Source: Planctomycetota bacterium
Lineage (GTDB): Bacteria > Planctomycetota > Planctomycetia > JALXBF01
Assembly (NCBI GenBank): GCA_026991575.1
Contig: JALXBF010000096.1
Span: 1-58,258 of the forward strand
DNA: 58,258 nucleotides
Reading direction: 5' to 3'
The notes under the pieces are model-generated. The model saw only the letters and a program-made list of their open reading frames with translations. It made no database searches and was not told where the DNA came from. A program made the translations under genes and the position numbers. Below are positions 37,178-47,748 of this stretch, one piece after another. Position 1 is the stretch's first letter. Each line of letters begins with the position of its first letter.

Positions 37178-38170
37178 CTAAGGTGGTGCCGGGAGTTCAT
37201 CGCGAAAGACCACATGGTACCAGAACGTCCAAGCCATTGCCGACGCAGCGTCCCGGAGCTCATCCGGAGGGAAGTCTTCGTTCACAGTCTCGGCCAGCGC
37301 CTGGCGCATCCTGCGTATCCATTGATACCAGGTGGCCGGCGACGCCTTTGCTTCGGGGACCAGTTGCGTGACCACCGCGGTTACCGTGCGCTGGCCCACC
37401 CGTCCCTGCCGACAGCAGTACCCTTGCCAAGCCCTCCAGACCGTGGCAAGTTGGGGCCAGCCGTCCTTGGGCCGAAGGGCCTCGACGGTGCTGTCCCACG
37501 GTACGGCGTCTGCCACCGTTTGGCCGATGTCGGCATGAAGGACGGTTTCCCGCTGGCAACCGCTGAGCAGCATCTGGTAAAGTCGGGTACGGAAGAACAG
37601 CCAGTAGACGGCGACGTAATCGATGGCACGTCCCCGCCGTTCGCTAAGTTGAGTGGCTGCCCAGCGGTGGCAGTGCGTCAGTTGGCGCACCAGTTGCCGC
37701 CATCGGGCAGACGCGGCCGCCGGCGGCTCGTGTTCGGCGTCGGGTATGACGGAACAGCGGGCGAGGGCAACCTCGGGTGGCACGTTACCGTTGCCCAGTT
37801 CGGACATTCGCCTGGTGCGTTTGCCGCCCCTGCTACGCTGTCGCAGCTGGGTGCGCATCCGGTTTTGGGCCACGGTTACGATCCAGCCTTTGGCATCGTC
37901 GGCGGAGCGCCTGACGTTGGCGGGCAGCTTGCCCAGCCAGATCTGTAGCAGAACGTGGTTGGCTGCGTCAGACACGTATTCCGGGTCGTTTTCCGGTGGC
38001 TGACAGCTGTTCTCGATGTGGCGGTGGACGAGTTGATACAGCTCGAGTAAGGCTGCACCGTCACCCTGCTCGGATCGGGCGACCAACAAGCGGAAGTCGT
38101 CGCCTGACGGCGGTATCCCCTGCGCAACCACGTCCAGACGGCCCCGAACAAGCTCCGGTGGAGGCACCAC
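37178..38170 (-). CDS. Sigma-70 region-2-like protein with unusual C-terminus
   Basis: A 330-residue protein from a GTG (reads VVPPPELVRG), chosen because AGGGG lies 8 nt upstream and a probable promoter is just behind. The open frame continues about 106 codons further upstream without protein character. Residues 25-120 resemble ECF sigma region 2: FRLLVARSEQGDGAALLELYQ, then DAANHVLLQIWLGKLP, and KGWIVTVAQNRMRTQLRQ as the region 2.4-like DNA-contact helix. A basic linker (RSRGGKRTRR) follows. The C-terminal half (AATQLSERRGRAIDYVAVYW onward) does not show a clear region 4 helix-turn-helix, although SPATWYQWIRRMRQALAE could be a degenerate one. It may be a specialised planctomycete ECF sigma factor or a decayed derivative. 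Confidence 0.7.
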   Translation of the reverse strand: MVPPPELVRGRLDVVAQGIPPSGDDFRLLVARSEQGDGAALLELYQLVHRHIENSCQPPENDPEYVSDAANHVLLQIWLGKLPANVRRSADDAKGWIVTVAQNRMRTQLRQRSRGGKRTRRMSELGNGNVPPEVALARCSVIPDAEHEPPAAASARWRQLVRQLTHCHRWAATQLSERRGRAIDYVAVYWLFFRTRLYQMLLSGCQRETVLHADIGQTVADAVPWDSTVEALRPKDGWPQLATVWRAWQGYCCRQGRVGQRTVTAVVTQLVPEAKASPATWYQWIRRMRQALAETVNEDFPPDELRDAASAMAWTFWYHVVFRDELPAPP

Positions 38171-38185
38171 GTGACAGACCCCTGC

Positions 38186-38215
38186 ACTATAGCAGAGTCG
38201 CGCCGCGTTCAGCAA
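38186..38215 (-). promoter_or_regulatory. Probable promoter of the sigma-like gene
   Basis: On the minus strand TTGCTG (38210-38215) and TATAGT (38186-38191) are separated by 18 bp. Transcription would start about 7 bp before the AGGGG site that precedes the GTG at 38170, giving a very short leader. Confidence 0.55.
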
Positions 38216-38397
38216 CCCGCTGTCTGTCTGCGGGTCCGACGGACGGCTTGTCCCGGGAGGCGGCGAGCGGGGTCCCGGGCTAAGAAGTGTAGCCGCGTCG
38301 CCAGGGGGGCAGAGCTTTCGCCGGCCGAACGCCCAACGCGCCGCGCCGGGTAACAGCAGCCTCGAGTCCTGGGCAGCACCCCGATCCAGGTGGCCGA

Positions 38398-39522
38398 TCA
38401 AGCGGTTGTGGCAGGCAGGAGCCAGATGGGCTGCGCTATGCCCGGGTCGCGGCGCAGGGCCATGTCGATCCACAGTCGGAATTCCCAAACCACGCTCACC
38501 AGTTGTCCCTCATAGCTTGCCGGGCCGTCTGGCAAGGTCAACTCGAAGCGGTAGCGGTGCGGGCCAGCCGGGATGGGCCCCTCATGCAGCCGTCGCTGCC
38601 AGAGCTGCTGTTGCTCTGGGTCGGCCTTTCCCTTCGTGTACCAGAGCAGCTCCAGCAGGAGGCCCCTGGCCTGGACCGGCTCGACTGCGTCCACCACGAC
38701 CTCTCCGGCAATCGGCTCGCCGGCCACGTAGTAGCACGGCCGGTCCAGTCGGCCCGGTTCTAGCTTGATTGCCAGCTCGCCGCCGCTCCAGGGTCTGAGC
38801 ACACGCTCCTGCATGGTGGCCGTTGTTGGCAGTGGGCACCCGGGTGGCCGCTCAGGTAGAACCGTCAGTTCGAACTCTTCATGCACGTCCGGCCGGCCCG
38901 GCACAGCGACCTCGTAGGTCAGCAACCACTCGATCCGGCTCCGCTGTCCGCGGAATGAGTGCATAGCGTTTGGGGGAATTTCTAGCTCCGCAATCACTCG
39001 CACCAGTTTGCCATCCTGGGCAGGATTCGGTTCCACGTGTTCCTGTTCGTGGAACACGTGGTCTTCGACACGGACGTGCTTGCCGCTGGCGTAGATTGCC
39101 AGCTCTCGGCCAACGAGCCGCAGGCTGGCCTTAGAGATGGCCGGCGTGTTTCTGAGTTCCTGGCCGGCGACGGCGCGAAATCGGTCACCGGGACGAAGCG
39201 GGTGCCGGGACAGAACGAGCTTCGCGGGACCAAACATACGCGCCAGCATCGTTTGCCGTGCAACCAGGAACACGGCCAGCGCCGGGCCGAGCGCCAGCGA
39301 TACGACGGCAGCCAGCGCGAGGAGCGCCAGGCCCAGGACGCTGTTGCGGAGCAGGTCAGCCAGCAGCGACCGCCACATGGCAACCAGGCCGACGAGGACG
39401 ATCAGGTCCCAGGTGGCGGCAGCGGCAAGCGCGGCGACGACTAGCCGCCGACGATCCTGACGGGGGCTGAGGGGGACATCGAGCTGAGGTGACTGGCGGC
39501 GAGGGAAGTATTCCTGGGTCAT
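38398..39522 (-). CDS. Membrane protein with arrestin-like beta domain
   Basis: A 374-residue protein starting MTQEYFPRRQ; GGAG lies 10 nt upstream. Two membrane helices come first (about 27-50 and 62-88). The rest is beta-rich. The C-terminal ~130 residues match the arrestin-N/Spo0M-like pattern: YVAGEPIAGEVVVDAVEPVQ, ARGLLLELLWYTKGKADPEQ, IPAGPHRYRFELTLPDGPAS, then YEGQLVSVVWEFRLWIDM. Those features (G-x-x-G-x-V strand, TKG, and an LP...P-S-x-x-G turn before a W-x-[FL] strand) recur in bacterial arrestin-fold proteins. Function in bacteria is unclear; it may organise membrane-bound complexes. It lies 227 bp before the promoter region of the sigma-like gene on the same strand. Confidence 0.72.
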   Translation of the reverse strand: MTQEYFPRRQSPQLDVPLSPRQDRRRLVVAALAAAATWDLIVLVGLVAMWRSLLADLLRNSVLGLALLALAAVVSLALGPALAVFLVARQTMLARMFGPAKLVLSRHPLRPGDRFRAVAGQELRNTPAISKASLRLVGRELAIYASGKHVRVEDHVFHEQEHVEPNPAQDGKLVRVIAELEIPPNAMHSFRGQRSRIEWLLTYEVAVPGRPDVHEEFELTVLPERPPGCPLPTTATMQERVLRPWSGGELAIKLEPGRLDRPCYYVAGEPIAGEVVVDAVEPVQARGLLLELLWYTKGKADPEQQQLWQRRLHEGPIPAGPHRYRFELTLPDGPASYEGQLVSVVWEFRLWIDMALRRDPGIAQPIWLLPATTA

Positions 39523-40162
39523 GAGCGTGGTGCTCCGAGTACGTGTCAACGCTTCGCATATGCCGGCGGGCTGCGCCGGTGTCGGGCACGTGCCATTGCC
39601 TGGTCGCGGCATGCGACGTGCGTACAGCATACCAATTCGCGCGGCGCGCTTGCCCGGGGGGATGTCGGAGGATGAGCCCGTTCAGGTTCTGCGCGCACGG
39701 CGATGGCTGGCTTGCCAGAAGCGGCGGTGTTGAGCGGCTGCGTGGACTGCGTTTCAATGGGCGTGCCAGCATTGACGTTGACTCCTCGCACGGCGTCCGC
39801 AGTCGGCGCCCCTTGGCGTTGGGGGACGGGTAGGCCTGTGTCTGCACGTGCCGGAACACCTAGGCAAAGTGGGGGGACGGATCCAAGAGGCTGCGGTACG
39901 GTACGGCGGGTGACAACCCGCTGCCTGGGTCTGGCGAGCAGGGTAGCGGAGCTTGATGTCGGAGCCTGCGGGGGGCGCGCGGAACCGTCCGGGGGGCGTT
40001 GCCAGATGGTCGGGGACCGGGTGATGTCAGCGGACGTGGCGAAGGACGAGCGTTTGTGGGGGGGCATTAGTGGCTCGGTCCAGTGCGTTGTCGCTGCTGG
40101 TTTCAGCGTCGGCGCTTCTCTCGCCCGCTCTGCCACCGGCACAAACGCCAGGGGGGTGGTGG
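39523..40162. other. Intergenic, G-tract-rich region (640 bp)
   Basis: It holds no gene I can support. From about 39860 the plus strand carries many runs of 5-7 G, reaching into the spacer of the promoter at 40163. The riboswitch promoter follows immediately. Confidence 0.5.
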
Positions 40163-40192
40163 TTGACAGTGGTGGAGTGGGGGTGCTAGAAT
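40163..40192 (+). promoter_or_regulatory. Strong sigma-70-type promoter for the cobalamin operon
   Basis: A perfect -35 TTGACA (40163-40168) and a -10 TAGAAT (40187-40192) are separated by 18 bp. The expected start near 40199 is at the 5' edge of the riboswitch. This is the clearest promoter in the window. Confidence 0.75.
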
Positions 40193-40198
40193 CGGTCG

Positions 40199-40405
40199 TT
40201 GCTGTTGGTAGGTGTGGCCCGAAGCGGGTTCCTGCCGGCCGCGTTCCGGCGGCCGGTGGGCTAAGAGGGAAGACGGTGAGAATCCGTCGCGGGGCCGCCG
40301 CTGTGTTCGGCGAGGTCCGGCCCACGATGCCACTGGGAGCCACGCTCCTGGGAAGGCGGGTTCGGACCGCTTGAGCCGTAAGCCAGAAGACCTGCCCGCT
40401 TCGGT
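40199..40405 (+). promoter_or_regulatory. Cobalamin (B12) riboswitch
   Basis: Conserved elements are in the right order: GGGAA then GGTGAGAATCC (40268-40286), the CCGCCGCTGT element near 40296, GCCACTG at 40329-40335, CTGGGAAGG near 40348, and the B12 box AAGCCAGAAGACCTGCCC at 40380-40397. It starts directly after a strong promoter. It is followed by about 165 bp of leader, which would hold the expression platform, before the pseudopilin gene. It should repress the two downstream genes when adenosyl- or methylcobalamin is plentiful. Confidence 0.93.
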
Positions 40406-40572
40406 CGGTTGTCTCCAGGGGTGTCTCGCGCCGGGCGCCCGGAGGCAAGGAGCATGCGCTGCTGCAGGCCGGTCGGATACGCTCCGGCCACGGCCTCTCT
40501 GCGCCCAGGTCCTTACCTTCCGGAGGCCCGGTGCGGCTGCCGTGCCCGCGCCGGCACAGGAGGTAAGCGACC

Positions 40573-41406
40573 GTGAAACCTACTGTCCGCCTTCGTCGCG
40601 CATGCGGCATCACGCTGATCGAATTACTCGTCGTCATTGCCATCATCGCCGTACTGGCCGCTCTACTGTTGCCTGCCGTTCAACACGCTCGGAGCGCTGC
40701 CCGGCGGGCTCAGTGCGCATCCAACCTGCATCAGTTTGGCATCGCCCTCCATAGCTACGCCCAGGTGTGGAACGATCACCTGCCGCCGGTCTCCACCTGG
40801 GACTGGATGGATCCAAAGTCGGAACAGCGCTACTGGTTTGGGCTCGTCTTGGATCCCCCCTGGGTACCGGCGAACGAGCGGCGAGTTGACGTCAGCGAGG
40901 GGTTCCTCTGGCCCTACCTTGGCAAGCACAAGGGCGTGATGCTGTGTCCGGAATTCCAACCGTCCCGGCTGCAGTGGCGGTTCCAAGGGGCCACGGCCGG
41001 CTATGCGTATAACTACATCTATCTGGGACCGGGCATCTGGCGCGACTGGCGCACCGGTCAGCTGACGCGACCGGTTACGGTCCGCCGTGCCCAAATTCGT
41101 CAAACGATGAACACGATCGCCTTTGCCGACAGTGCCCGCGTGCGGTGGTGGGGATTCGGGGCAAGCCCGCAGGAACCGGTTGCTGAGGAAAACTATTTCC
41201 TCGACCCGCCCAGCAGCAATTACTCCACGGTGCACTTTCGCCACGACGGGCTGGCCAACGTGCTGTTCCTGGACGGGCATGTCCGGCCGCTGAAGCCGAC
41301 GATCCGCAAGATGCCTGCCTGGTGGCCCGAACCGGCCGACCGGCTCCGTTACGAATTCAATATCTTCGACATCGGTACGGACGACGAGCTGTGGGACCAG
41401 TACTGA
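40573..41406 (+). CDS. DUF1559-type pseudopilin (H-x9-DG), riboswitch-controlled
   Basis: A 277-residue protein with a GTG start behind AGGAGGT (8 nt spacing). The N-terminus is a type IV prepilin-like signal: [20 protein letters not shown] at 11-30, with the conserved Glu five residues after the processing site. [20 protein letters not shown] follows the helix as in DUF1559 proteins. The C-terminus has the family motif [17 protein letters not shown]. Planctomycetes hold many DUF1559 copies, mostly of unknown role. Here it is the first gene after a cobalamin riboswitch and 61 bp upstream of a DUF6580-like membrane gene, so it probably assists cobalamin capture or uptake at the cell surface, an inference from context. 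Confidence 0.93.
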   Translation: MKPTVRLRRACGITLIELLVVIAIIAVLAALLLPAVQHARSAARRAQCASNLHQFGIALHSYAQVWNDHLPPVSTWDWMDPKSEQRYWFGLVLDPPWVPANERRVDVSEGFLWPYLGKHKGVMLCPEFQPSRLQWRFQGATAGYAYNYIYLGPGIWRDWRTGQLTRPVTVRRAQIRQTMNTIAFADSARVRWWGFGASPQEPVAEENYFLDPPSSNYSTVHFRHDGLANVLFLDGHVRPLKPTIRKMPAWWPEPADRLRYEFNIFDIGTDDELWDQY

Positions 41407-41467
41407 GCGGTACCTGAGCCGGCAGACTAACGTCACGCGCGCTAGTGATCCGGAGCGGAGGAGAACG

Positions 41468-42064
41468 ATGGCAGAAGCGTCGCGCCCTGCACGAACGAGC
41501 CGCTGGGCAACCGCGCTGGCGGTTACCGGCTACACCGTGAGCTTCGTGGCCCGAGTGCTACCACATCCGTGGAATGTGACCCCCCTCGGTGCCTCCGCGG
41601 CCTTTGCCGCGGCGCATCAGGGTCTAGCGCGTTCAACAGCCGGTGTGTTGCTGACGATGGCTGCAAGCGACCTGGTCCTGTGGTTGACGCGGTACCGGGC
41701 GGCCGGCTTCCCGCTCGTGACGACCGTGACCCCGTTTGTGTACGTGGGCTGGTTCGGCTATCTGCTGCTTGGCCGCTGGCTGGCGCGGCGCGCTGGGCTG
41801 CTGGGCCCGGCCGTGGCGCTGCTGGGAGGCAGCGCGTGGTTCTTTCTCGTCTCCAACTTCGGTGTCTGGTTTGCCGGCTACTATCCCGCGACCGCACAGG
41901 GGTTGATGGCCTGCTACGCTGCAGCGATCCCGTTTTGGCGGCAGATGTTGCTGGCGGACCTATTCTTCGGCGTGATTCTTTTCGGCAGTTACGCTGCCGT
42001 GGTGGGCACTGCAGGGCAGGCCGAGGCGCTGTCGGAGCCGGTCCAGCCGGCAAACAACTCTTGA
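41468..42064 (+). CDS. DUF6580-like membrane protein, putative cobalamin-linked transporter subunit
   Basis: A 198-residue protein starting MAEASRPART, with GGAGGAGAACG before the ATG. Five or six hydrophobic helices are present. Motifs resembling DUF6580 are RVLPHPWNVTPLGASAAFAA near the N-terminus, AASDLVLWL, VGWFGYLLLGRWLARR, and SNFGVWFAGYYPATAQGLMA followed by CYAAAIPFWRQMLLADLFFG. The size and helix count resemble S-components of ECF transporters. It is second in a riboswitch-controlled operon, so a cobalamin or precursor uptake role is plausible. No ECF ATPase or T-component gene is nearby. Function has not been shown from sequence. Confidence 0.75.
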   Translation: MAEASRPARTSRWATALAVTGYTVSFVARVLPHPWNVTPLGASAAFAAAHQGLARSTAGVLLTMAASDLVLWLTRYRAAGFPLVTTVTPFVYVGWFGYLLLGRWLARRAGLLGPAVALLGGSAWFFLVSNFGVWFAGYYPATAQGLMACYAAAIPFWRQMLLADLFFGVILFGSYAAVVGTAGQAEALSEPVQPANNS

Positions 42065-42246
42065 CGGTCTAAAGGGTTCTGAAGACGATCGGGTGTCGTC
42101 ACGGACCGTCCATCCAGGGCGGGTGCCTTGGCGCTGCGCACTGTCAGGCGGCGCAGGCCGCGGCGGCCCACGCCGGTAGCTAGAATGGGAGTGGTGTTTT
42201 TCCAACCCGTGCGACGTTGTTGCTTACGGAGAGAGCCGGGCACGTC

Positions 42247-45200
42247 ATGATCAGCCGCAGAGGCGGGCTTCTGCCCCGCATCGCCGCGTTCGTGCTGACC
42301 GCGGTTGCTGTGGCCGGGTTGATCTGGGCACAGTCGGCCGGCACGAGCCGAACCCGTAACGCGTACTTGCCTACCAGTGAGCAGGCGTCCGAACAGCTAC
42401 AAGTGGCACAACGGCTGATCGAACAGGGCCGTTGGGGCGACGCCGTGGCCGCGCTGGAGGACGTCATCGACCGGTACCCGGACCGGGTTGTTGCGCTGCA
42501 GGACGGGTTGTACATCAGCGTGCGGGACTATGCGCATCTGCTGGTTGCGCGCTCCGGCCCGGACGGGCTGGCCGCCTACCGGCTCCGCGTCGATGCTCGC
42601 GCCGAGGCGATGTACCGGCGCGCGATCGATCGGAACGATGTCGCACTGTTGCGCGCGCTGGTCGACCGGTACTTCTGCAGTAGCCGCGGCGATGATGCGC
42701 TGGACTTGCTGGCCGAGCACGCATTTGAGGCTGGTCGTTTTGACGAGGCGGTTGCGCTGTGGCGCCGGCTGCTGCCGGAAGCAGGCGACGGCGACACCGC
42801 ACACGTCGTGCTCTGTTACCCGGACACCGACCTGAACCGCGCCGAACTGGCAGCCAAGCAGGTGATTGCGCTGGCCTTTGGTGGTCATCTCGAGGAAGCG
42901 TACGCGCGATACCGGCAGTTCCGGGAGCGCTATCCGGAAGCCGTGGGCCGGCTGGCCGGTCAGGAGGACCTCTGGGTGCAGCACCTGGGCAAGTTGCTGA
43001 AGCAGTTGGGTCGCGCTACGAAGCCGAGCAGCAGCGATTGGCCCACCTTCGCGCGTACCCCAGCCCGTACCGGCGTTGCGCCCGAGGCGGTTGACATTGG
43101 TAGCGTGCAGTGGAGCGTTACCTTGCCGCCGGTGGTTCAGGCACCTAGGGGATTCATCAGTCGCCAGATGGCGACTCCGCCGGCGTCGGGCCGCGCTGCG
43201 TACCACCCGATTGTTGCGAAGGGTTACGTGATCGTGTGCAATCAGAGCCAGGTGCTAGCGTACCGGTTGCAGGAGGGGCCGGGCGAGGCGGAGCGGCCCG
43301 CGTGGACTTATGAGCTGCGGACTGCGGGTGCCGCCGGCTTCGGTCGCATGCCTTACGGGGTGACGGCGCCGCCACAGTTCACGCTGACCGCCTCCGGGGA
43401 CCGCCTCTACGTTCGTCTGGGGACACCGATGGCCGCGCCGTTGCGGAAGGCGGGGCGGACGTTGGAGAGCTACGTCGTCTGCCTGAGCCTGTCGGCCGAT
43501 GGCAAGCTTCTCTGGCAGCGCAGGATCGATGAGCCGGACACGGTCTTCGAGGGGGCACCGGTTGTGGCAGGCGATCGAGTCTTCATTGCCGCGCGCACCG
43601 GCGGCTCTATGCTCCGCTCAACCGTGTACTGCTTCGACGCCCGCACGGGCCGCAAGCTCTGGTCACGCCTCGTCTGCGAATCCCCCCAGTCGGGCCGCTA
43701 CTACGATCGCCTGGACACGGCACAGAGCCTGATCACGGTGGGCCAGGGACTGGCGTTCTACGCGACCAATCTTGGTGCCGTTGCGGCTCTCGATACCGAA
43801 ACCGGCGAGATCCGCTGGATCTGGACGTACCCGCGCAAGCAGGGGGGCTATTACGCGCGGCAAGCACGGCGGCCCACGGTCCGGGCAGCAATCTACGACA
43901 GGGGCCGCCTGTTCGTCGCGCCGGCCGACGCGGACCGCGTCAGCTGCCTGGACGCCAGCAGCGGCCGGGTGCTGTGGGAGGTGACGGCCGGGACGCTAGA
44001 TGCCACGGGCAGTTTCCAGATGCTCGGCATCCACGACGACTGCCTCATTATCAGCGGCGAGCAGGTCATGGCGTTGGAAGCGACTACGGGTCGCAAACTA
44101 TGGCAGTTCCCGCCGGCAGGCGGTCGGCTCGCGGCACGCGGCCGCGGTGTACTGGCCGGTGACCTGCTCTACGTACCAGACGAGACGCAGATTTACGTGC
44201 TTGACGTGAAGACCGGTCGGCCCGACCGGCCGGCGGTTGAGTTGGTGAACCAGCACCATCAACAGCCCGGCAACTTGATCGTTGCCGATGGCTACCTGAT
44301 CGTGGCCGGCGAGAAGCTGGCCGTGCTGTGCGAGTACGGCCTGCTGATCAGACGTTACCGCGAACAGCTTGCCCGCCGGCCCACCTCCGCAACGCTGCAC
44401 CTGAAGCTGGCCCGCGCGCTGGAGGCCACCGGGCAGGCCGAAGCCGCAGCCAAAGCGTACCGCGCCGCGCTGGAGCACGCTCGCCCCGGCGAGCGGGTCG
44501 ACGGCGTCGAACTGGCAGCCGTCTGCCGCGAGCGGCTCTATCACCTGCTGCTGCGGCAGGCGAAGCAGCTGGTTGAGCAGGACGGGCAACAGCAAACTGC
44601 TCGAGCCGTCGAGCTGTTGAAGGAGGCGGTTGCGGTCGCACCGACTGCGGGAGCCGAATTGGAAGGGCGGCTAACGCTGGCTGCTGTCTGGCAGAAGGCG
44701 GGCAAGCCGCAGGAGGCGCTGGCGGCGTACCAGGAGATTCTCGCCCAGCAGCGGCTTCGGTCGCTGCCGTACGCGGTCTCCACAAACCGCTCCGTTCGTG
44801 CCGACGTGGTCGTGTACGATCGGATCGAGCAACTGCTGCGTGAGCATGGTCGGGAGCTGTACGCGGTTTACGAAGAGCAGGTCAGACGCGGCCACCAGCA
44901 GGCGCTGGAAGAGCGTAACCCGCTGCTTCTGCGCAAGCTGTTGGCTCGTTACCCGAACAGCACGCTGCGCTACCGGCTGTGGCTCGACCTTGGCCGGCTA
45001 CTTGCGGAACAGCAGCGTTGGAGTGAGGCGGCGGATGCGTACCGCATGGCGAGCAGCATCGGGCGCAAGCCGCAGGAGCGGGCGGCGGCGCTGATCGGAC
45101 TGGCACAAGCGTTGGAAGCGCAGCGGCTGTGGCCGGCCGCGGCGCGCGTGCTCATTGAGGCGCGACAGCTTGCACCGGAGGCCAAGCTCCCTGAGGGGGG

Positions 45201-46605
45201 CGTAACCTTAGCCGCTTACGTGGATCGAAAGCTACAAGAGGATGCGTTCCGATGGACGTTGCGCCGCGAGCAAGGCTTGATGCTGCCACTGGGCGTGAAG
45301 TGGCAGCAGGACTGGGGCCAGGGCGCGAAGGTGCTGCTGGCCGAAGGGACACCTCCGGTGGGCATGAAGCCGGTCTTCTTCGTCCAGCGAACCCGCTCGC
45401 TGGCCTGTGTCGATGCGCTGACCGCCAGTGAAATGTGGCGGCTGCCAACGACCACGGCCGTACGCTGGGCCGGTTTCGTGGCCGACAAGCTCGTCGTCAC
45501 CGATGATCGCCGTGTCGTGGCCGTGACCGTTGCCGACGGTACCGTGGCGTGGAGCCATGAGTTTGCGGCGGAACGGTCCGTGGCAGGACCGTTGCCGAGG
45601 GGGTATGAGCTGGATGAAGCCCCAGGCAACCGCCGCTTACAGGCTCGGCTAAGTCCACGACCGGGCCGCGCGCAGTGGGCTGCGGGCGAGCCACCTAGTT
45701 TGCGGGTCTGCGGTTTTGCCGATGATCGGCTCTATGTGTTGAGCCCCGGGGGTGAGCTGGTGGCGCTGTCGGCCGCGAAGGGCACTCAGCTTTGGGCATT
45801 TCGGCCCACGACCGGCCGGCTGGGCGAACACGTGGCCGTCAGCCCGCGGCTCGTGGTGGTCCAGAACGTGGCTGCCAATCGGATCCTCGTACTTGACTCC
45901 GACGGCCGCGTCCGCTGGGAGCTGGACGGCGCCGGTGGCCAGTGGGCACGCGATCCGGTTTGGGTCGATAGTAGACGAGTCTGTGCCGTGACTGCTTCGG
46001 GCACCGCCCAGCTGATCGACGTCGATACCGGACAGCTCGTCTGGGAGTACTCGGCTACAGGGCTGCTGGGCCGCACGCCACGGGTGATTGTCGGCCCAGG
46101 CCGAACGCTGTGTTTGCTTGTGGGGGCGGAGTTGCGGCGGCTTGATCCGGAGACGGGCGATGTGCTCTGGAGCGTGACACTGGCGCATGCCCCGCTGGCA
46201 CGCGACGATCACGTCTGGCTGATCGATCGCTATCGCTTTTACTGCGTGACACGCACCGGCGCACTGAGTGCCCGATCCCTGGACGATGGCCGGCTGTTGT
46301 GGCAATACTTGTTGACGGGGGCATACGGCGGCAGCACTTCGGCCTATGGCCGCACCGCGTGGCGGCTTGCCCGCTCGGGCCAATACCTTGTGGCCTACCC
46401 CGCCCGCGCGCAGCGGCCCCAGACGCTGGTGCCCTTGGTGGTTGTCGTGGCCGACAGCGGAAAGCTCGTGCAGCGTCTGGCGTTGACGGCAACGGGGGCC
46501 CAACTGGAGCTTGCCCTGGCCGGCTCCGTGGCGCTGCTTCGCTCGCCCACCGCCGTACTGCTGGTGGCCCGAGACGACGCATGGTTTCAGCTTGCAGAGG
46601 AGTAG
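42247..46605 (+). CDS. Giant exported protein with two PQQ-like propellers and TPR segments
   Basis: A 1,452-residue protein from ATG 42247 ([20 protein letters not shown]); an upstream TTG at 42217 is the alternative. A signal peptide or anchor occupies residues ~10-28. TPR-like helices follow to ~250 ([20 protein letters not shown]). A first PQQ-type beta-propeller covers about 270-710, with repeats of the form D-x-x-T-G-x-x-W ([38 protein letters not shown]). A second TPR block covers about 715-1020 ([19 protein letters not shown]). A second propeller runs to the end ([36 protein letters not shown]). It is probably periplasmic. No catalytic residues were recognised. Its stop is 4 bp before the MoxR start, so the genes are coupled. 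Confidence 0.9.
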   Translation: MISRRGGLLPRIAAFVLTAVAVAGLIWAQSAGTSRTRNAYLPTSEQASEQLQVAQRLIEQGRWGDAVAALEDVIDRYPDRVVALQDGLYISVRDYAHLLVARSGPDGLAAYRLRVDARAEAMYRRAIDRNDVALLRALVDRYFCSSRGDDALDLLAEHAFEAGRFDEAVALWRRLLPEAGDGDTAHVVLCYPDTDLNRAELAAKQVIALAFGGHLEEAYARYRQFRERYPEAVGRLAGQEDLWVQHLGKLLKQLGRATKPSSSDWPTFARTPARTGVAPEAVDIGSVQWSVTLPPVVQAPRGFISRQMATPPASGRAAYHPIVAKGYVIVCNQSQVLAYRLQEGPGEAERPAWTYELRTAGAAGFGRMPYGVTAPPQFTLTASGDRLYVRLGTPMAAPLRKAGRTLESYVVCLSLSADGKLLWQRRIDEPDTVFEGAPVVAGDRVFIAARTGGSMLRSTVYCFDARTGRKLWSRLVCESPQSGRYYDRLDTAQSLITVGQGLAFYATNLGAVAALDTETGEIRWIWTYPRKQGGYYARQARRPTVRAAIYDRGRLFVAPADADRVSCLDASSGRVLWEVTAGTLDATGSFQMLGIHDDCLIISGEQVMALEATTGRKLWQFPPAGGRLAARGRGVLAGDLLYVPDETQIYVLDVKTGRPDRPAVELVNQHHQQPGNLIVADGYLIVAGEKLAVLCEYGLLIRRYREQLARRPTSATLHLKLARALEATGQAEAAAKAYRAALEHARPGERVDGVELAAVCRERLYHLLLRQAKQLVEQDGQQQTARAVELLKEAVAVAPTAGAELEGRLTLAAVWQKAGKPQEALAAYQEILAQQRLRSLPYAVSTNRSVRADVVVYDRIEQLLREHGRELYAVYEEQVRRGHQQALEERNPLLLRKLLARYPNSTLRYRLWLDLGRLLAEQQRWSEAADAYRMASSIGRKPQERAAALIGLAQALEAQRLWPAAARVLIEARQLAPEAKLPEGGVTLAAYVDRKLQEDAFRWTLRREQGLMLPLGVKWQQDWGQGAKVLLAEGTPPVGMKPVFFVQRTRSLACVDALTASEMWRLPTTTAVRWAGFVADKLVVTDDRRVVAVTVADGTVAWSHEFAAERSVAGPLPRGYELDEAPGNRRLQARLSPRPGRAQWAAGEPPSLRVCGFADDRLYVLSPGGELVALSAAKGTQLWAFRPTTGRLGEHVAVSPRLVVVQNVAANRILVLDSDGRVRWELDGAGGQWARDPVWVDSRRVCAVTASGTAQLIDVDTGQLVWEYSATGLLGRTPRVIVGPGRTLCLLVGAELRRLDPETGDVLWSVTLAHAPLARDDHVWLIDRYRFYCVTRTGALSARSLDDGRLLWQYLLTGAYGGSTSAYGRTAWRLARSGQYLVAYPARAQRPQTLVPLVVVVADSGKLVQRLALTATGAQLELALAGSVALLRSPTAVLLVARDDAWFQLAEE

Positions 46606-46609
46606 CCGT

Positions 46610-47707
46610 ATGAGTTCGGTAGAGCGGAATGAAGCGGCTGATACGCAGGCGGCGAGCGGCAAGGATCTGGAGGCGATTCAGCGGTTGGCCAGGGCGTACG
46701 AGCAGATCCGCTCGGAGCTGAGCCGGGTGATTGTCGGCCAGCACGAGGTCATCGAGCAGCTCATGATCGCGATGATCTCACGTGGCCACGGCTTGCTGGT
46801 CGGCGTGCCCGGCCTGGCCAAGACGCTTATGATCCACACTCTGGCCGACACGTTGAACCTGTCGTTCAACCGAATCCAGTTCACTCCGGACCTGATGCCC
46901 GCCGACATCACCGGCACGGAGATCGTCCAGGAGGACAAGGCGACAGGCCAGCGCGTGTTCCGCTTTCTGCGTGGTCCCATCTTCGCAAACGTCATCCTGG
47001 CGGACGAGATCAACCGCACGCCCCCCAAGACCCAGGCCGCGCTGTTGGAAGCGATGCAGGAGCACTTTGTGACCGTCGGCGGGGAGCGGCATCGATTGCC
47101 CGAACCGTTCTTCGTGCTGGCCACCCAGAACCCGATTGAACAAGAGGGCACCTATCCGCTGCCCGAAGCTCAGCTGGACCGGTTCATGTTCATGATCCAT
47201 GTCGGCTACCCGAGTGAGGAGGAGGAATTCGAGATTGTTCGGTTGACGACGGGCGATCGGGAGGTGAAGCTGACGAAGGTGCTGAATGCGTCCGACATCC
47301 TTGATCTTCAGCATATCGTGCGCCGCGTGCCGGTGGCCGACCATGTGATCCGCTACGCCTTGCGCTTAGTGCGGGCCACGCGGCCAGAACAGCCCGACGC
47401 GCCCGGGTTCATCAAGGAATGGGTTACCTGGGGGGCTGGTCCACGCGGCAGCCAGTACCTTGTGCTGGCCGCAAAGGCGCGCGCGGCATTGTACGGCCGC
47501 TGGCATGCGACAATCGATGACATCCGAGCACTGGCCGGTCCGGTGCTGCGCCACCGCATCATTACCAACTTCAACGCCGAGGCCGAAGGTGTGCGTCCGG
47601 ACGACATCATCCGGCGGCTGATCGAGACGATCTCGGTCGAGTCGGAAAGCAAAGTCGTGGCCGGTCGCATGGGACACGTGGTTGACACCAAAGAAAAAGC
47701 ATCGTAG
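46610..47707 (+). CDS. MoxR-family AAA+ ATPase
   Basis: A 365-residue protein starting [10 protein letters not shown], with AGGAG 7 nt upstream. Walker A is GVPGLAKT (65-72), Walker [14 protein letters not shown] (128-140) and sensor 1 [20 protein letters not shown]. The MoxR-specific insertions are intact. MoxR ATPases act as chaperones that activate or insert VWA proteins. Here MoxR is followed at once by DUF58 and two VWA membrane genes, the standard MoxR-DUF58-Bat arrangement. It starts 4 bp after the PQQ/TPR protein stop, placing that protein in the same unit. Confidence 0.96.
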   Translation: MSSVERNEAADTQAASGKDLEAIQRLARAYEQIRSELSRVIVGQHEVIEQLMIAMISRGHGLLVGVPGLAKTLMIHTLADTLNLSFNRIQFTPDLMPADITGTEIVQEDKATGQRVFRFLRGPIFANVILADEINRTPPKTQAALLEAMQEHFVTVGGERHRLPEPFFVLATQNPIEQEGTYPLPEAQLDRFMFMIHVGYPSEEEEFEIVRLTTGDREVKLTKVLNASDILDLQHIVRRVPVADHVIRYALRLVRATRPEQPDAPGFIKEWVTWGAGPRGSQYLVLAAKARAALYGRWHATIDDIRALAGPVLRHRIITNFNAEAEGVRPDDIIRRLIETISVESESKVVAGRMGHVVDTKEKAS

Positions 47708-47748
47708 TAGCTGCAACGCAAGCCCACCGACGGGTACCGTAGCAAGTC

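Noticed and set aside
39546-40646. A 366-codon minus-strand frame across the riboswitch
   Set aside because: It crosses a clear cobalamin riboswitch and promoter and reads as Pro/Thr/Arg-rich random sequence.
45649-46744. Long minus-strand frames opposite the PQQ/TPR gene
   Set aside because: They are shadows of the strongly supported plus-strand propeller domain.
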